A model generated the notes under the pieces. The model worked only from the letters and a program-made list of their open reading frames with translations, searched no databases and was not told the origin of the DNA. This document shows positions 1-7,728 of a DNA stretch of 64,000 nucleotides, piece after piece; the stretch's first letter is position 1; the number at the start of each line of letters is the position of its first letter. Source of the stretch: Ancrocorticia sp047602305 (GTDB taxonomy: Bacteria; Actinomycetota; Actinomycetes; Actinomycetales; Actinomycetaceae); contig JASGHO010000001.1 of the NCBI GenBank assembly GCA_047602305.1, positions 2,046,001 through 2,110,000 of the forward strand, read 5' to 3'. The translations under genes and the position numbers were made by a program.

Positions 1-792
1 GGCCACGCCCACCACGCGGTCGATGCGGGTGGGGCCAACGCCGGTGCCGGTGCAGGCGCCGCCGGCGGTCGGGTTGGAGGAGGTCACATAGGGGTAGGTG
101 CCGTGGTCGATGTCCAGCATGGTGGACTGGCCACCCTCGAACACCACCGTCTTGCCAGCATCGAGTGCGTTGTTCACTTCGAGGACGGTATCGATGACCA
201 TGGGCCGGACGCGCTCAGCGAAAGACGTGAGTTCGGCGACGACGTCGTCGACCTCGAAAGTGTCCTCACCGTAGGCGGCCAGCAGGATGTTCTTGTCCGC
301 GAGCGCCGTCTCGATCTTGGACCGCAGCGACTCGGGCTCGAACAGGTCCTGCATGCGCAGGCCGGTGCGCGAGACCTTGTCCGCGTAGGTGGGGCCGATG
401 CCGCGGCCGGTGGTGCCAATCTTCTTGTCGCCGAGGGATTTCTCGGACAGGGCATCCATCTTGCGGTCGTAGGAGGTGATGATGTGGGCGTTGGACGAGA
501 TCCTCAGCTTCGAGGTGTCCATGCCGCGCGACTCCAGTTCCTCGATCTCCTCGAAGAGAACCTGGATGTCCACCACAACGCCATTGCCGATGACGGGGAT
601 GCAGCCCGGGGAGAGAATTCCGCCCGGAAGAAGGTGTAGTGCGAATTTTTCACCATCGACGACGACGGTGTGACCAGCGTTGTTACCGCCGTTGTACTTG
701 ACGACGTACTCTGCACGGGTGCCGAGCTGATCGGTGGCCTTTCCTTTTCCTTCGTCGCCCCACTGGGCGCCGAGGATGATGACCGCAGGCAT
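1..792 (-). CDS. purA: Adenylosuccinate synthetase, C-terminal part off the left edge
   Basis: Catalyses GTP-dependent joining of IMP and aspartate, the first step from IMP to AMP, in the cytoplasm. The 264 codons present give an N-terminus with the GTP P-loop GAQWGDEGKGK, then NNAGHT, TTGRGIGPTYADK and GGQSTMLDIDHGTYPY, all diagnostic of PurA. The full enzyme is usually about 430 residues, so the last third lies outside the window. ATG at 790-792 is preceded by GAAGGAGAG, a good ribosome binding site. Transcribed divergently from glgP across 421 bp. No insertion is visible in the part seen, unlike several neighbours. Identification is essentially certain. Confidence 0.97.
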   Translation of the reverse strand, partial: MPAVIILGAQWGDEGKGKATDQLGTRAEYVVKYNGGNNAGHTVVVDGEKFALHLLPGGILSPGCIPVIGNGVVVDIQVLFEEIEELESRGMDTSKLRISSNAHIITSYDRKMDALSEKSLGDKKIGTTGRGIGPTYADKVSRTGLRMQDLFEPESLRSKIETALADKNILLAAYGEDTFEVDDVVAELTSFAERVRPMVIDTVLEVNNALDAGKTVVFEGGQSTMLDIDHGTYPYVTSSNPTAGGACTGTGVGPTRIDRVVGVA

Positions 793-1213
793 ACTGCTCT
801 CCTTCATTGCTTACGCTTCGTAAAGGGGCCATGCCGCTTTACTTATTAAGCATACTGACCGGAGCAGGGGAAACAGAAGGGGGCCGAATGGTGAGACGTG
901 GGCGTCGTCGTCGCGTCCGGATGGAAAGACCGTACTTCGAACCATGCTTCAAACGACATTCCACCCCGCCACCCCACAAACCTCGACACTATGACTTTCC
1001 CCGCAACCGCTCAAAAATAACGACATGTAACTCATTTATCATTACAAATGTACTAAAGTGTGGGATACACCTTACTGGCCCGGCGAGACTTTTCCTGGCT
1101 GCAACGATTTAATGGAAAATACTGGGCATATACGACCTAGGTCCGGGTTTCATTCCGTGCAGCGCCGGTCACTAATCTACGTATGCAAGTTATTTCGCAA
1201 GGAGATTCAGTCT
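793..1213. other. 421-bp divergent intergenic region purA/glgP
   Basis: No convincing gene; the ORFs crossing it have no recognisable protein. It must hold the purA and glgP promoters. The half nearer glgP (about 1010-1140) is AT-rich against the genome background and holds an imperfect inverted repeat, ACATGTAA at about 1023 facing TTACAAATGT at about 1042. A GTCGTCGTCG run lies at 903-912. No exact promoter can be assigned. Confidence 0.5.
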
Positions 1214-3583
1214 ATGTCTACGGATCTGACGCAATCGTTGGGCGCTTTCGTGCGTTCGGCATCAGGCAAGACCACCCGCAGCTCAAACGCCATGGAATTC
1301 TGGACCGGTCTGTCCGGGCTGATCGTCGATCACATCGCCGACAACTGGGAGACCACCACCAAGGCCTACCAGGCAGGCCGCCAGGAGCACTACTTCTCGG
1401 CCGAGTTCCTCATGGGCCGCGCCATGCTCAACAACCTCACCAACCTCGGGTTGCTCGATGAGGCTCGCGAAGCAGTGGCAGCGCAGGGCCAGGACCTCTC
1501 TGACGTGCTTGAAGCCGAACACGACGCAGCGCTTGGCAACGGTGGCCTCGGCCGTCTCGCCGCCTGCTTCCTCGATTCGTGCGCCACGCTCGACCTGCCC
1601 GTGACCGGCTACGGCATTCTCTACCGCTACGGCCTCTTCAAGCAGACCATCGACAACGGCTTCCAGAACGAGCACCCGGATCCGTGGATGGAAGAGGGCT
1701 ACCCCTTCGTCATCCGTCGCGAAGAAGAGGCACGCTACGTGCGCTTCGCGGACATGGACGTGCGCGCCGTTCCCTACGACATGCCGATCACCGGCTACGG
1801 CACCAAGAACGTCAACACCCTGCGCCTGTGGAAGTCCGAGCCCATCGAAGAGTTCGACTACGACGCCTTCAACTCCCAGCGCTTCACCGACGCCATCGTC
1901 GAGCGCGAGCGCGTGGCCGATCTGTGCCGCGTCCTCTACCCGAACGACACCACCTACGAAGGCAAGGTGCTGCGCGTTCGCCAGCAGTACTTCTTCGTGT
2001 CCGCTTCGCTCCAGACCATGGTCGATGTGTACAAGCGCGAGCACGGCAATGACCTCACCGGCTTCGGCAAGTTCAACTCGGTGCAGCTCAACGACACCCA
2101 CCCGGTGCTCGCCATCCCCGAGCTCATGCGCCTGCTCCTCGACGAGCACGGCATGTCCTGGGACGATGCCTGGTCCGTCATCCAGCAGACCTTTGCCTAC
2201 ACCAACCACACCGTTCTGGCCGAGGCACTGGAGAAGTGGGAAGTTTCGATCTTCCAGAAGCTCTTCCCGCGCGTTTTCGAGATCGTCCAGGAGATCGATC
2301 GCCGCTTCCGCGAGGAGCTCGCGAAGGCAGGCCATCACCCCGGCAAGATCGACTACATGTCCCCGGTTCACGGCGGACTCGTCCACATGGCATGGATCGC
2401 TTGCTACGCGGCATTCTCCATCAACGGCGTGGCCGCGCTGCACACCGAGATCCTCAAGCGCGAGACGCTGCACGACTGGTACGAGATCTGGCCGGAGAAG
2501 TTCAACAACAAGACCAATGGTGTGACCCAGCGCCGCTGGCTCAACTCCTGCAACCCGGGCCTGGCTTCGCTGCTGACCCGCGAGCTCGGCTCCGACGCTT
2601 GGGTGACCGACCTCGCCAAGCTCGCCGACATCACCGACCGCGGCGAGGACGAGACCCTGCTGCGCGAGCTCATCGGCGTCAAGCGCGAGAACAAGGAGCG
2701 TTTCGCTGCTTGGGTTGAGGCTCGTCAGGGCGTCAAGATCCCCGTGGACGCCATCTACGACGTGCAGATCAAGCGCCTGCACGAGTACAAGCGTCAGCTG
2801 CTCAACGCGCTCTACATCCTGGATCTGTACTACCGCCTCAAGGATGATCCGTCGCTCGACGTCACCCCGCGCGTCTTCATCTTCGGCGCCAAGGCAGCCC
2901 CCGGCTACAAGCGCGCCAAGGCCATCATCAAGCTGATCAACGAGATCGGCGCCCTCATCAACAACGATCCGGAGATGGAGGGCAAGCTGGCTCTTGTCTG
3001 GGTTGAGAACTACAACGTGACCCCCGCCGAGTACATCATCCCGGCCGCGGACGTCTCCGAGCAGATCTCCACCGCCGGCAAGGAAGCTTCCGGCACCTCC
3101 AACATGAAGTTCATGATGAACGGCGCCCTGACGCTGGGCACCATGGACGGCGCCAACGTGGAAATCCACGAGGCCGTGGGCGACGAGAACGCCTACATCT
3201 TCGGCGCCCGCGAGGAGGAACTGCCCGAGCTGCGCAAGTCCTACAACCCGCGCGAAGCCTACGAGACCATCCCCGGCCTCAAGCGCGTCCTGGATTCCTT
3301 CGTTGACGGCACCCTGAACGACGGCTTCACCGGCGACTTCCACGACCTGCTCGGCACCCTGCTCGACGGCACCTCGTGGGAGCCCGCAGACGTCTACTAC
3401 CTGCTCGGCGATTTCGCCGACTACCGCGAGGTCAAGGACCGCATGGCCGCCGACTACCGCGACGAGCTCAAGTGGGCCCGGATGTGCTGGAACAACATCA
3501 CGCTCTCCGGCCGCTTCTCCTCCGACCGCACCATCACCGACTACGCGGAGCAGGTGTGGAAGCTGGAGAAGACCTCGATCTGA
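1214..3583 (+). CDS. glgP: Glycogen (alpha-glucan) phosphorylase
   Basis: PLP-dependent enzyme releasing glucose 1-phosphate from glycogen or maltodextrin ends. 789 residues, normal for the short bacterial GlgP/MalP type. Visible family signatures are EFLMGRAMLNNL, GNGGLGRLAACFLDS and the PLP-lysine region GTSNMKFMMNGALTLGTMDG with the lysine near residue 632. The frame is open upstream to 1058, but ATG 1214 is chosen because AAGGAG sits at a proper distance before it and the family N-terminus starts here. Monocistronic: a strong terminator follows at 3659. Its role with the GH13 enzyme at 60.7 kb in alpha-glucan turnover is inference. Confidence 0.96.
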   Translation: MSTDLTQSLGAFVRSASGKTTRSSNAMEFWTGLSGLIVDHIADNWETTTKAYQAGRQEHYFSAEFLMGRAMLNNLTNLGLLDEAREAVAAQGQDLSDVLEAEHDAALGNGGLGRLAACFLDSCATLDLPVTGYGILYRYGLFKQTIDNGFQNEHPDPWMEEGYPFVIRREEEARYVRFADMDVRAVPYDMPITGYGTKNVNTLRLWKSEPIEEFDYDAFNSQRFTDAIVERERVADLCRVLYPNDTTYEGKVLRVRQQYFFVSASLQTMVDVYKREHGNDLTGFGKFNSVQLNDTHPVLAIPELMRLLLDEHGMSWDDAWSVIQQTFAYTNHTVLAEALEKWEVSIFQKLFPRVFEIVQEIDRRFREELAKAGHHPGKIDYMSPVHGGLVHMAWIACYAAFSINGVAALHTEILKRETLHDWYEIWPEKFNNKTNGVTQRRWLNSCNPGLASLLTRELGSDAWVTDLAKLADITDRGEDETLLRELIGVKRENKERFAAWVEARQGVKIPVDAIYDVQIKRLHEYKRQLLNALYILDLYYRLKDDPSLDVTPRVFIFGAKAAPGYKRAKAIIKLINEIGALINNDPEMEGKLALVWVENYNVTPAEYIIPAADVSEQISTAGKEASGTSNMKFMMNGALTLGTMDGANVEIHEAVGDENAYIFGAREEELPELRKSYNPREAYETIPGLKRVLDSFVDGTLNDGFTGDFHDLLGTLLDGTSWEPADVYYLLGDFADYREVKDRMAADYRDELKWARMCWNNITLSGRFSSDRTITDYAEQVWKLEKTSI

Positions 3584-3658
3584 GGTTTTCTGTGAGGTCT
3601 CGCGGGTGTTCGTGAGGTCTCGCGGTTCTCGCGGCGCGCCGCGATAATCTGACGACGA

Positions 3659-3718
3659 CGGCCTGGGCCCACGTCCGGTTCTTCGGAACCGTGCGCAGTG
3701 GCCCGGGCCGTTTCGTTT
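3659..3718 (+). terminator. glgP terminator with UUCG tetraloop
   Basis: Inner perfect stem CGGTTC / GAACCG closed by TTCG (3676-3691), inside an outer GC-rich stem (3660-3673 with 3698-3710), followed by TTTCGTTT. Lies 76 bp after the glgP stop. Confidence 0.85.
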
Positions 3719-3744
3719 GGGTCGATGAGCCACCCACTATCCAT

Positions 3745-3812
3745 CGACATCTGCCCTTAGCGCTGGGTATCGCCCTTACTAGGGCGATTTCTGACGCTAA
3801 GGGCGGATGTCG
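3745..3812. repeat. Palindromic element, family A copy 1
   Basis: 68-bp imperfect hairpin: 3745-3762 (GCCCTTAGCG core) pairs with 3795-3812 (CGCTAAGGGC core), and an inner stem ATCGCCCT (3769-3776) pairs with AGGGCGAT (3781-3788). A related palindrome with the same TTAGCGCTG...CGCTAA arms lies at 12987-13052. No poly-T tail, so it looks more like a REP-type repeat than a plain terminator. Confidence 0.75.
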
Positions 3813-3865
3813 GCGTTAGCAGGACCCCCATACCCCACACCCCCAGCACCCCACACCCCAGCACC

Positions 3866-3917
3866 GGAGAGGTCACCATTTCGTGGAGAGGCAACACATC
3901 CTCGGCGTGACCTCTCC
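3866..3917. repeat. Palindrome GGAGAGGTCAC / GTGACCTCTCC
   Basis: 11-bp perfect arms at 3866-3876 and 3907-3917, downstream of the methyltransferase on the minus strand. It may end that transcript. The arm AGAGGTCAC resembles arms at 7538 and 56765 (family C). Confidence 0.6.
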
Positions 3918-3992
3918 ATGTTTCCGTTGCCTCTTCGTATCCTCAAACTTGTGCCGACTCCGGAAAACTGCGGGAGGCTAGGTCGTGTCTCT

Positions 3993-5732
3993 CTAGAAGC
4001 GCACCGTGCGCGTGACCGTGAACTTCTGGTTGCGGCCGAGCTGCTCGGTGGGCCCAACAAGGCGCTGCAAGGCCCGGCGATGCTGGAGGTGCGAGTTGAA
4101 GACCGTGAGCATGATGCCGCCCGGGCGCAGTGTGCGCGCCGCTTCCCTGAACAAGAACTCGGAGAGCGCCGTGGAGACGCTGGCCTCCGAATGGAAGGGC
4201 GGATTACACACGATGAGATCCAAGCTCGCATCCGGCTGCTGGAAGAGTGCATGATCCTGCCGGACCTCGTACCGCACGGTTCTGGATCCATTGGCTACTG
4301 AGCCGACTTTCTCGCGCGCTGGGACAGACTCATCGCGGCGAGGGGTCTCTTCAGTCCGTTTTGCATGCTCAGCCGATCCGTCAGGCAAGGGCTCGAAGCC
4401 ATTACGCCGGAGCGTCGCCTTGGCCGAACGAACGGCCACAGCCGAACGATCCGTGGCAATCACGTGATACTCGGGATGAGAACGGAGCAGCGCGGCAGTG
4501 AGCAGTCCAGTGCCGCATCCCAGGTCAGCTGCTGTGCCCGTTGCACCTAAAGGAATTGACTCACCCAAACGACCCTCCCAGTCCAGCTGAGATCCACGCC
4601 CCAAACGACTCCTACTCGTCGTTTGTAACCGCTGAGAATTGATTCCTCCACCGGCTGGACCTCCATCGAAACGCGGCATCTGCTCGATGAAGGGGATGAG
4701 GAATCGGGTGCCAATATCCACTCGACCGGCGGCAAAGGCGCCGGGGTATGAGCACACCCAGAGCTTGAGTTCTGGGTCGAAGTATTCGCTAAGGTCAGAG
4801 TCCAGCAAGTCCGATCGGCTGCAACTCGAAGATTCGTGGTGCTCACCTTCAGGAAGGCCACTCAGTGACTGGTTGCGACCCTGCTCCCGCGACTGGTTCA
4901 GCGATTGACCAGGTGCCCGTTTCAATCCCTCACGTTTCCCACCGCCACAATTCGATCCGTCACGCGTCTCGATTCCGGTCACGGCAGCCCGGCGGGGCTC
5001 ACCGGCCACGAGCACACGCGACTTCTGACGCGCCAACGAAGCTGACACCTGACCAAAGTGGCGTTCCAACACCTCATTCATGGCCCGTGTCATGTGCTTG
5101 ATGCGGCCACCGGCAAATACCTTCACGGAGGCGCTGGCATAGGTGGCAATAAGCGAAGCCCAGTGCTCCAGCTGCGAGAGGTCCTTCGGCAACTGCATGA
5201 GGACCACCTCGGCACCCACCAATAGACTCTCATCCAGCTCGCAGGATTGGAATACGTCCCACTTCTGCGCATCGCTCCCCGGCGCTTCTTGCTTTGGCAC
5301 AACCCTCTGGCCACCAGAAACCCAACTCGCAGCGTACGATTCTTGTTCTGAAGTATCCGCCCCCATACGGTCAGGCACCGGCTTGTTGGGCCCGGCCAAC
5401 CCCAACTGCCCCGCTAAGGAGTCGAAGTTTGCCTGCAACGCCATCCGCCCACCGTAAGCGTCCTGATGGCAACGAATCCCCTGGGAACCCGGGCAACCCA
5501 GACTCACCGCCGCCAGAGTGAGCGCGCCATAACGATCTCCCATGACCACGACCGAACCCGAAGCCGCCTCCCGAATCGCGGGTGCCGCCATGTCCACGAG
5601 CAAGCGATCCGTGGCATCGAAGGCAAACAAATTGTCCGCCGTGGGATCGGGCCAGCGATCTAACCGGTCATAGGGAAAATCAACGGGCACGAGATCACGT
5701 GGATCGGGAAGCGTAAAAGGACTGTGCGGCAT
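3993..5732 (-). CDS. Class I SAM methyltransferase, RsmC/RlmG type (rRNA guanine-N2), with large insertions
   Basis: The C-terminal half holds SAM motif I DLGCGTGLL near residue 399 and the catalytic NPPF motif (CNPPFHSEA) near 511. It ends with the RlmG-like HRRALQRLVG...KFTVTRTVRF tail. This points to a 16S or 23S rRNA m2G methyltransferase; which one is not decidable here. At 579 residues it is about 200 longer than usual. The excess consists of low-complexity S/G/D/R/E-rich blocks at roughly residues 107-165, 250-330, 355-395 and 435-480, placed between conserved core segments, one directly after the region following motif I. The frame stays open, so it is presumably translated. The start ATG 5732 has no Shine-Dalgarno but a TAGGCT box 6 nt upstream. 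Confidence 0.82.
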   Translation of the reverse strand: MPHSPFTLPDPRDLVPVDFPYDRLDRWPDPTADNLFAFDATDRLLVDMAAPAIREAASGSVVVMGDRYGALTLAAVSLGCPGSQGIRCHQDAYGGRMALQANFDSLAGQLGLAGPNKPVPDRMGADTSEQESYAASWVSGGQRVVPKQEAPGSDAQKWDVFQSCELDESLLVGAEVVLMQLPKDLSQLEHWASLIATYASASVKVFAGGRIKHMTRAMNEVLERHFGQVSASLARQKSRVLVAGEPRRAAVTGIETRDGSNCGGGKREGLKRAPGQSLNQSREQGRNQSLSGLPEGEHHESSSCSRSDLLDSDLSEYFDPELKLWVCSYPGAFAAGRVDIGTRFLIPFIEQMPRFDGGPAGGGINSQRLQTTSRSRLGRGSQLDWEGRLGESIPLGATGTAADLGCGTGLLTAALLRSHPEYHVIATDRSAVAVRSAKATLRRNGFEPLPDGSAEHAKRTEETPRRDESVPAREKVGSVANGSRTVRYEVRQDHALFQQPDASLDLIVCNPPFHSEASVSTALSEFLFREAARTLRPGGIMLTVFNSHLQHRRALQRLVGPTEQLGRNQKFTVTRTVRF

Positions 5733-5738
5733 TCCCCC

Positions 5739-5744
5739 AGCCTA
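5739..5744 (-). promoter_or_regulatory. Leaderless -10 box of the rRNA methyltransferase
   Basis: TAGGCT on the minus strand, 6 nt from ATG 5732, with no ribosome binding site between. Confidence 0.6.
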
Positions 5745-5833
5745 CCGGGCTTGCTGTACGCCGCGCGCTCGCACTCCACTGTCCCGAAGACCTACTCCCA
5801 ACGCCCAGTTTCAAGGAACATCCCCAGAGAATT

Positions 5834-5898
5834 GATAGCGCGGCAAAGAAATGATACCGCGGACGCCGTCGTCGCTATCACTGCTTTGCCGGGCTATC
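5834..5898. repeat. Palindromic element containing the GCCGTCGTCG motif
   Basis: Arms GATAGCG-CGGCAAAG (5834-5848) and CTTTGCCG-GGCTATC (5884-5898). The loop holds GACGCCGTCGTCG (5862-5874), one base from the dispersed 13-mer. Lies between fba and the methyltransferase start. Confidence 0.65.
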
Positions 5899-5958
5899 AC
5901 TGCTTCGCGCGAACCAGACCACCCAGCCGCCCGTTCCAACCCCACCCAACCCCACAAC

Positions 5959-5999
5959 AAAAAGAGATCGCGCGGACGAGGTTTCCCTCATCCGCGCGA
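5959..5999 (-). terminator. fba terminator
   Basis: Arms at 5968-5981 and 5986-5999 (CGCGCGGA with TCCGCGCG core), GAAA-type loop, and a T run on the minus strand (AAAAA at 5959-5963). Lies 65 bp after the fba stop. Confidence 0.85.
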
Positions 6000-6063
6000 C
6001 CGTTCAGCCAACAAAGACCATCAATAGAGATGATCCTTCAGCCTGAGAAAGCTCTCAGCGAGC

Positions 6064-7089
6064 TCAGCTCATCTTGGTGCCAGCGGAACCGAGACGCTCA
6101 CACGCCTCGACAACGCGAGCAGCCATGCCAGACTCAGCAGCCTTGCCCCAAGCGCGGGGATCGTACTGCTTCTTGTTGCCGACTTCGCCGTCGATCTTCA
6201 GGACGCCGTCGTAGTTCTTCAGCATCCAGTCAACGACCGGGCGGGTGTAGGCGTACTGGGTGTCGGTGTCAACGTTCATCTTGATGACGCCGTTGGCCAC
6301 TGCCAGTGCGATCTCCTCGTCGGTGGAGCCGGAGCCGCCGTGCATGACCAAGTCGAACGGACGATCGCCCGCATCGTACTTGGCGCCGACCTCTTCCTGG
6401 ATGGTGCCCAGGATCTCCGGACGCAGCTTCACGAAGCCGGGCTTGTAGGCGCCGTGCACGTTGCCGAAGGTCAGAGCGGTCAGGTAGCGGCCCTTCTCGC
6501 CGAGGCCGAGGGCCTCAACGGTCTTGATGCCGTCTTCGGTGGAGGTGTACAGCTTCTCGTTGATTTCACCAACGACGCCGTCCTCTTCGCCACCAACAGC
6601 GCCAACCTCGATCTCGAGGATGGTGCGGGAAGCGACAGCCTTGTCGAGAAGGCGCTTGGCGATCTCAAGGTTCTCGTCGAGCGGAATGGCGGAGCCATCC
6701 CACATGTGGGACTGGAACCAGGGAAGACGGCCAGCCTTGACCTCTTCGGCCTCGAGATCCATGATGGCCTCGGTCCAGGACTCAAGGTTCTGCTTGGCGC
6801 AGTGATCGGTGTGAAGAGCGACGGTGACGTCGTAGTTCTTCGCGATCTCACGGGCGTAGGCAGCCATTGCCAGCGAGCCAGCGATGCGATCCTTGATCGA
6901 GGAGCCCGACCAGTACTCAGCACCACCAACGGACACCTGAAGGATGCCGTCGGAGCCTGCGTCCGCGAAGCCACGGATGGCTGCGGTGAGGGTCTGGGAG
7001 GACGTTACGTTGATTGCGGGGTAGGCAAACTTGCCTGCCTTGGCGCGGTCCAGCATCTCTGCATAGACTTCAGGAGTTGCGATAGGCAC
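6064..7089 (-). CDS. fba: Class II fructose-bisphosphate aldolase
   Basis: Zn-dependent cleavage of fructose 1,6-bisphosphate in glycolysis. 341 residues, the normal length of the actinobacterial type. Visible motifs are the metal-binding ALHTDHCAKQ, the second signature EIEVGAVGGEEDGV and the substrate loop MHGGSGSTDEE. The start is GTG at 7087-7089, preceded by GAAGGAGAG at good spacing. The gene stands alone, ends in a strong terminator and has no insertion. Confidence 0.96.
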   Translation of the reverse strand: MPIATPEVYAEMLDRAKAGKFAYPAINVTSSQTLTAAIRGFADAGSDGILQVSVGGAEYWSGSSIKDRIAGSLAMAAYAREIAKNYDVTVALHTDHCAKQNLESWTEAIMDLEAEEVKAGRLPWFQSHMWDGSAIPLDENLEIAKRLLDKAVASRTILEIEVGAVGGEEDGVVGEINEKLYTSTEDGIKTVEALGLGEKGRYLTALTFGNVHGAYKPGFVKLRPEILGTIQEEVGAKYDAGDRPFDLVMHGGSGSTDEEIALAVANGVIKMNVDTDTQYAYTRPVVDWMLKNYDGVLKIDGEVGNKKQYDPRAWGKAAESGMAARVVEACERLGSAGTKMS

Positions 7090-7226
7090 AGAAACTCTCC
7101 TTCAAGTTGTTCTAGGACAATGTCTATTGTTGCATTGAAAGTCCCGAAAGGGTCAGAAATTCTTCAATCGTTCATTCGATGAGAACAAAGCCACGTACCA
7201 TCTCGCGGTGCGAGACACACCCCGTT

Positions 7227-7232
7227 TACCCT
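7227..7232 (+). promoter_or_regulatory. Leaderless -10 box of small GNAT
   Basis: TACCCT ends 6 nt before ATG 7239; no Shine-Dalgarno is present. Confidence 0.5.
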
Positions 7233-7238
7233 TGGCAC

Positions 7239-7520
7239 ATGGACATTTGTAGGACATCAGTGGGTTTTGAGGCGTTTATTGACGGTAAGTCGGCCGGGTA
7301 CATAGTCCTAGATTTTGACGACGACGACTTTGGCGACGACGTCGTCGCGCTGCCCAGTACCTTCACCGTCCCGGAGTTTCGTGGCCGGGGTGTTGGGTCG
7401 GCTTTGGTGAAGGCCGCCGTCGATTTTGCGGAGAGTGAAGGGTTGGCCATAGATCCGGTGTGCCCGTTCGTGGCAAGTTGGTTGGACAAACATCCGGAGC
7501 GCACCGTTCGCGTTGTCTAG
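7239..7520 (+). CDS. Small GNAT-like N-acetyltransferase (YjdJ/COG2388 type)
   Basis: 93 residues. The acetyl-CoA signature FRGRGVGSALVKAAVDFA and the closing CPFVASWLDKHPE match the short YjdJ-like family, whose substrates are unknown. These proteins consist of little more than the acetyl-CoA fold. The frame is open to 7179, but ATG 7239 (MDICRTSVGFEAF) gives the usual family N-terminus and has a TACCCT box 6 nt upstream. It is divergent from fba. A DDDDFGDDV run at about residues 27-35 reflects CGACGA repeats. Confidence 0.78.
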   Translation: MDICRTSVGFEAFIDGKSAGYIVLDFDDDDFGDDVVALPSTFTVPEFRGRGVGSALVKAAVDFAESEGLAIDPVCPFVASWLDKHPERTVRVV

Positions 7521-7537
7521 ATTTCGAGATTGCACCA

Positions 7538-7569
7538 AAGAGGTCACGCCAATATTGACGCAACCTCTT
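7538..7569. repeat. Palindrome AAGAGGT...ACCTCTT, family C
   Basis: 32-bp imperfect palindrome centred on CAATATTG, just after the small acetyltransferase. It could act as its terminator. The half-sequence AGAGGTCACGCCAATA resembles arms at 33821 and 45729. Confidence 0.6.
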
Positions 7570-7728
7570 CGGCGTGAATTCGCCACTTCCTCACCGGTGA
7601 GCACCCGTTCTCAGCAGGTCAAATATGCTAGGATAGCCTTCGCCTGAGGCCATTTGCACGCGTGAAATGAGCACCTGTTCGGACGTGCAGATGACCGGTT
7701 GTCCGAGCACGAAGGGCTCAGTCTCTCC

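Noticed and set aside
1283..3733. 816-codon open frame antisense to glgP
   Set aside because: Shadow of a conserved gene in GC-rich DNA; the protein is Val/Gly/Leu/Asp-rich with no family.
4777..4880. Possible third copy of the 75-bp element in the rRNA methyltransferase
   Set aside because: The peptide EHHESSSCSRSDLLDSD is only vaguely similar and the DNA does not align beyond short words; too weak to claim.
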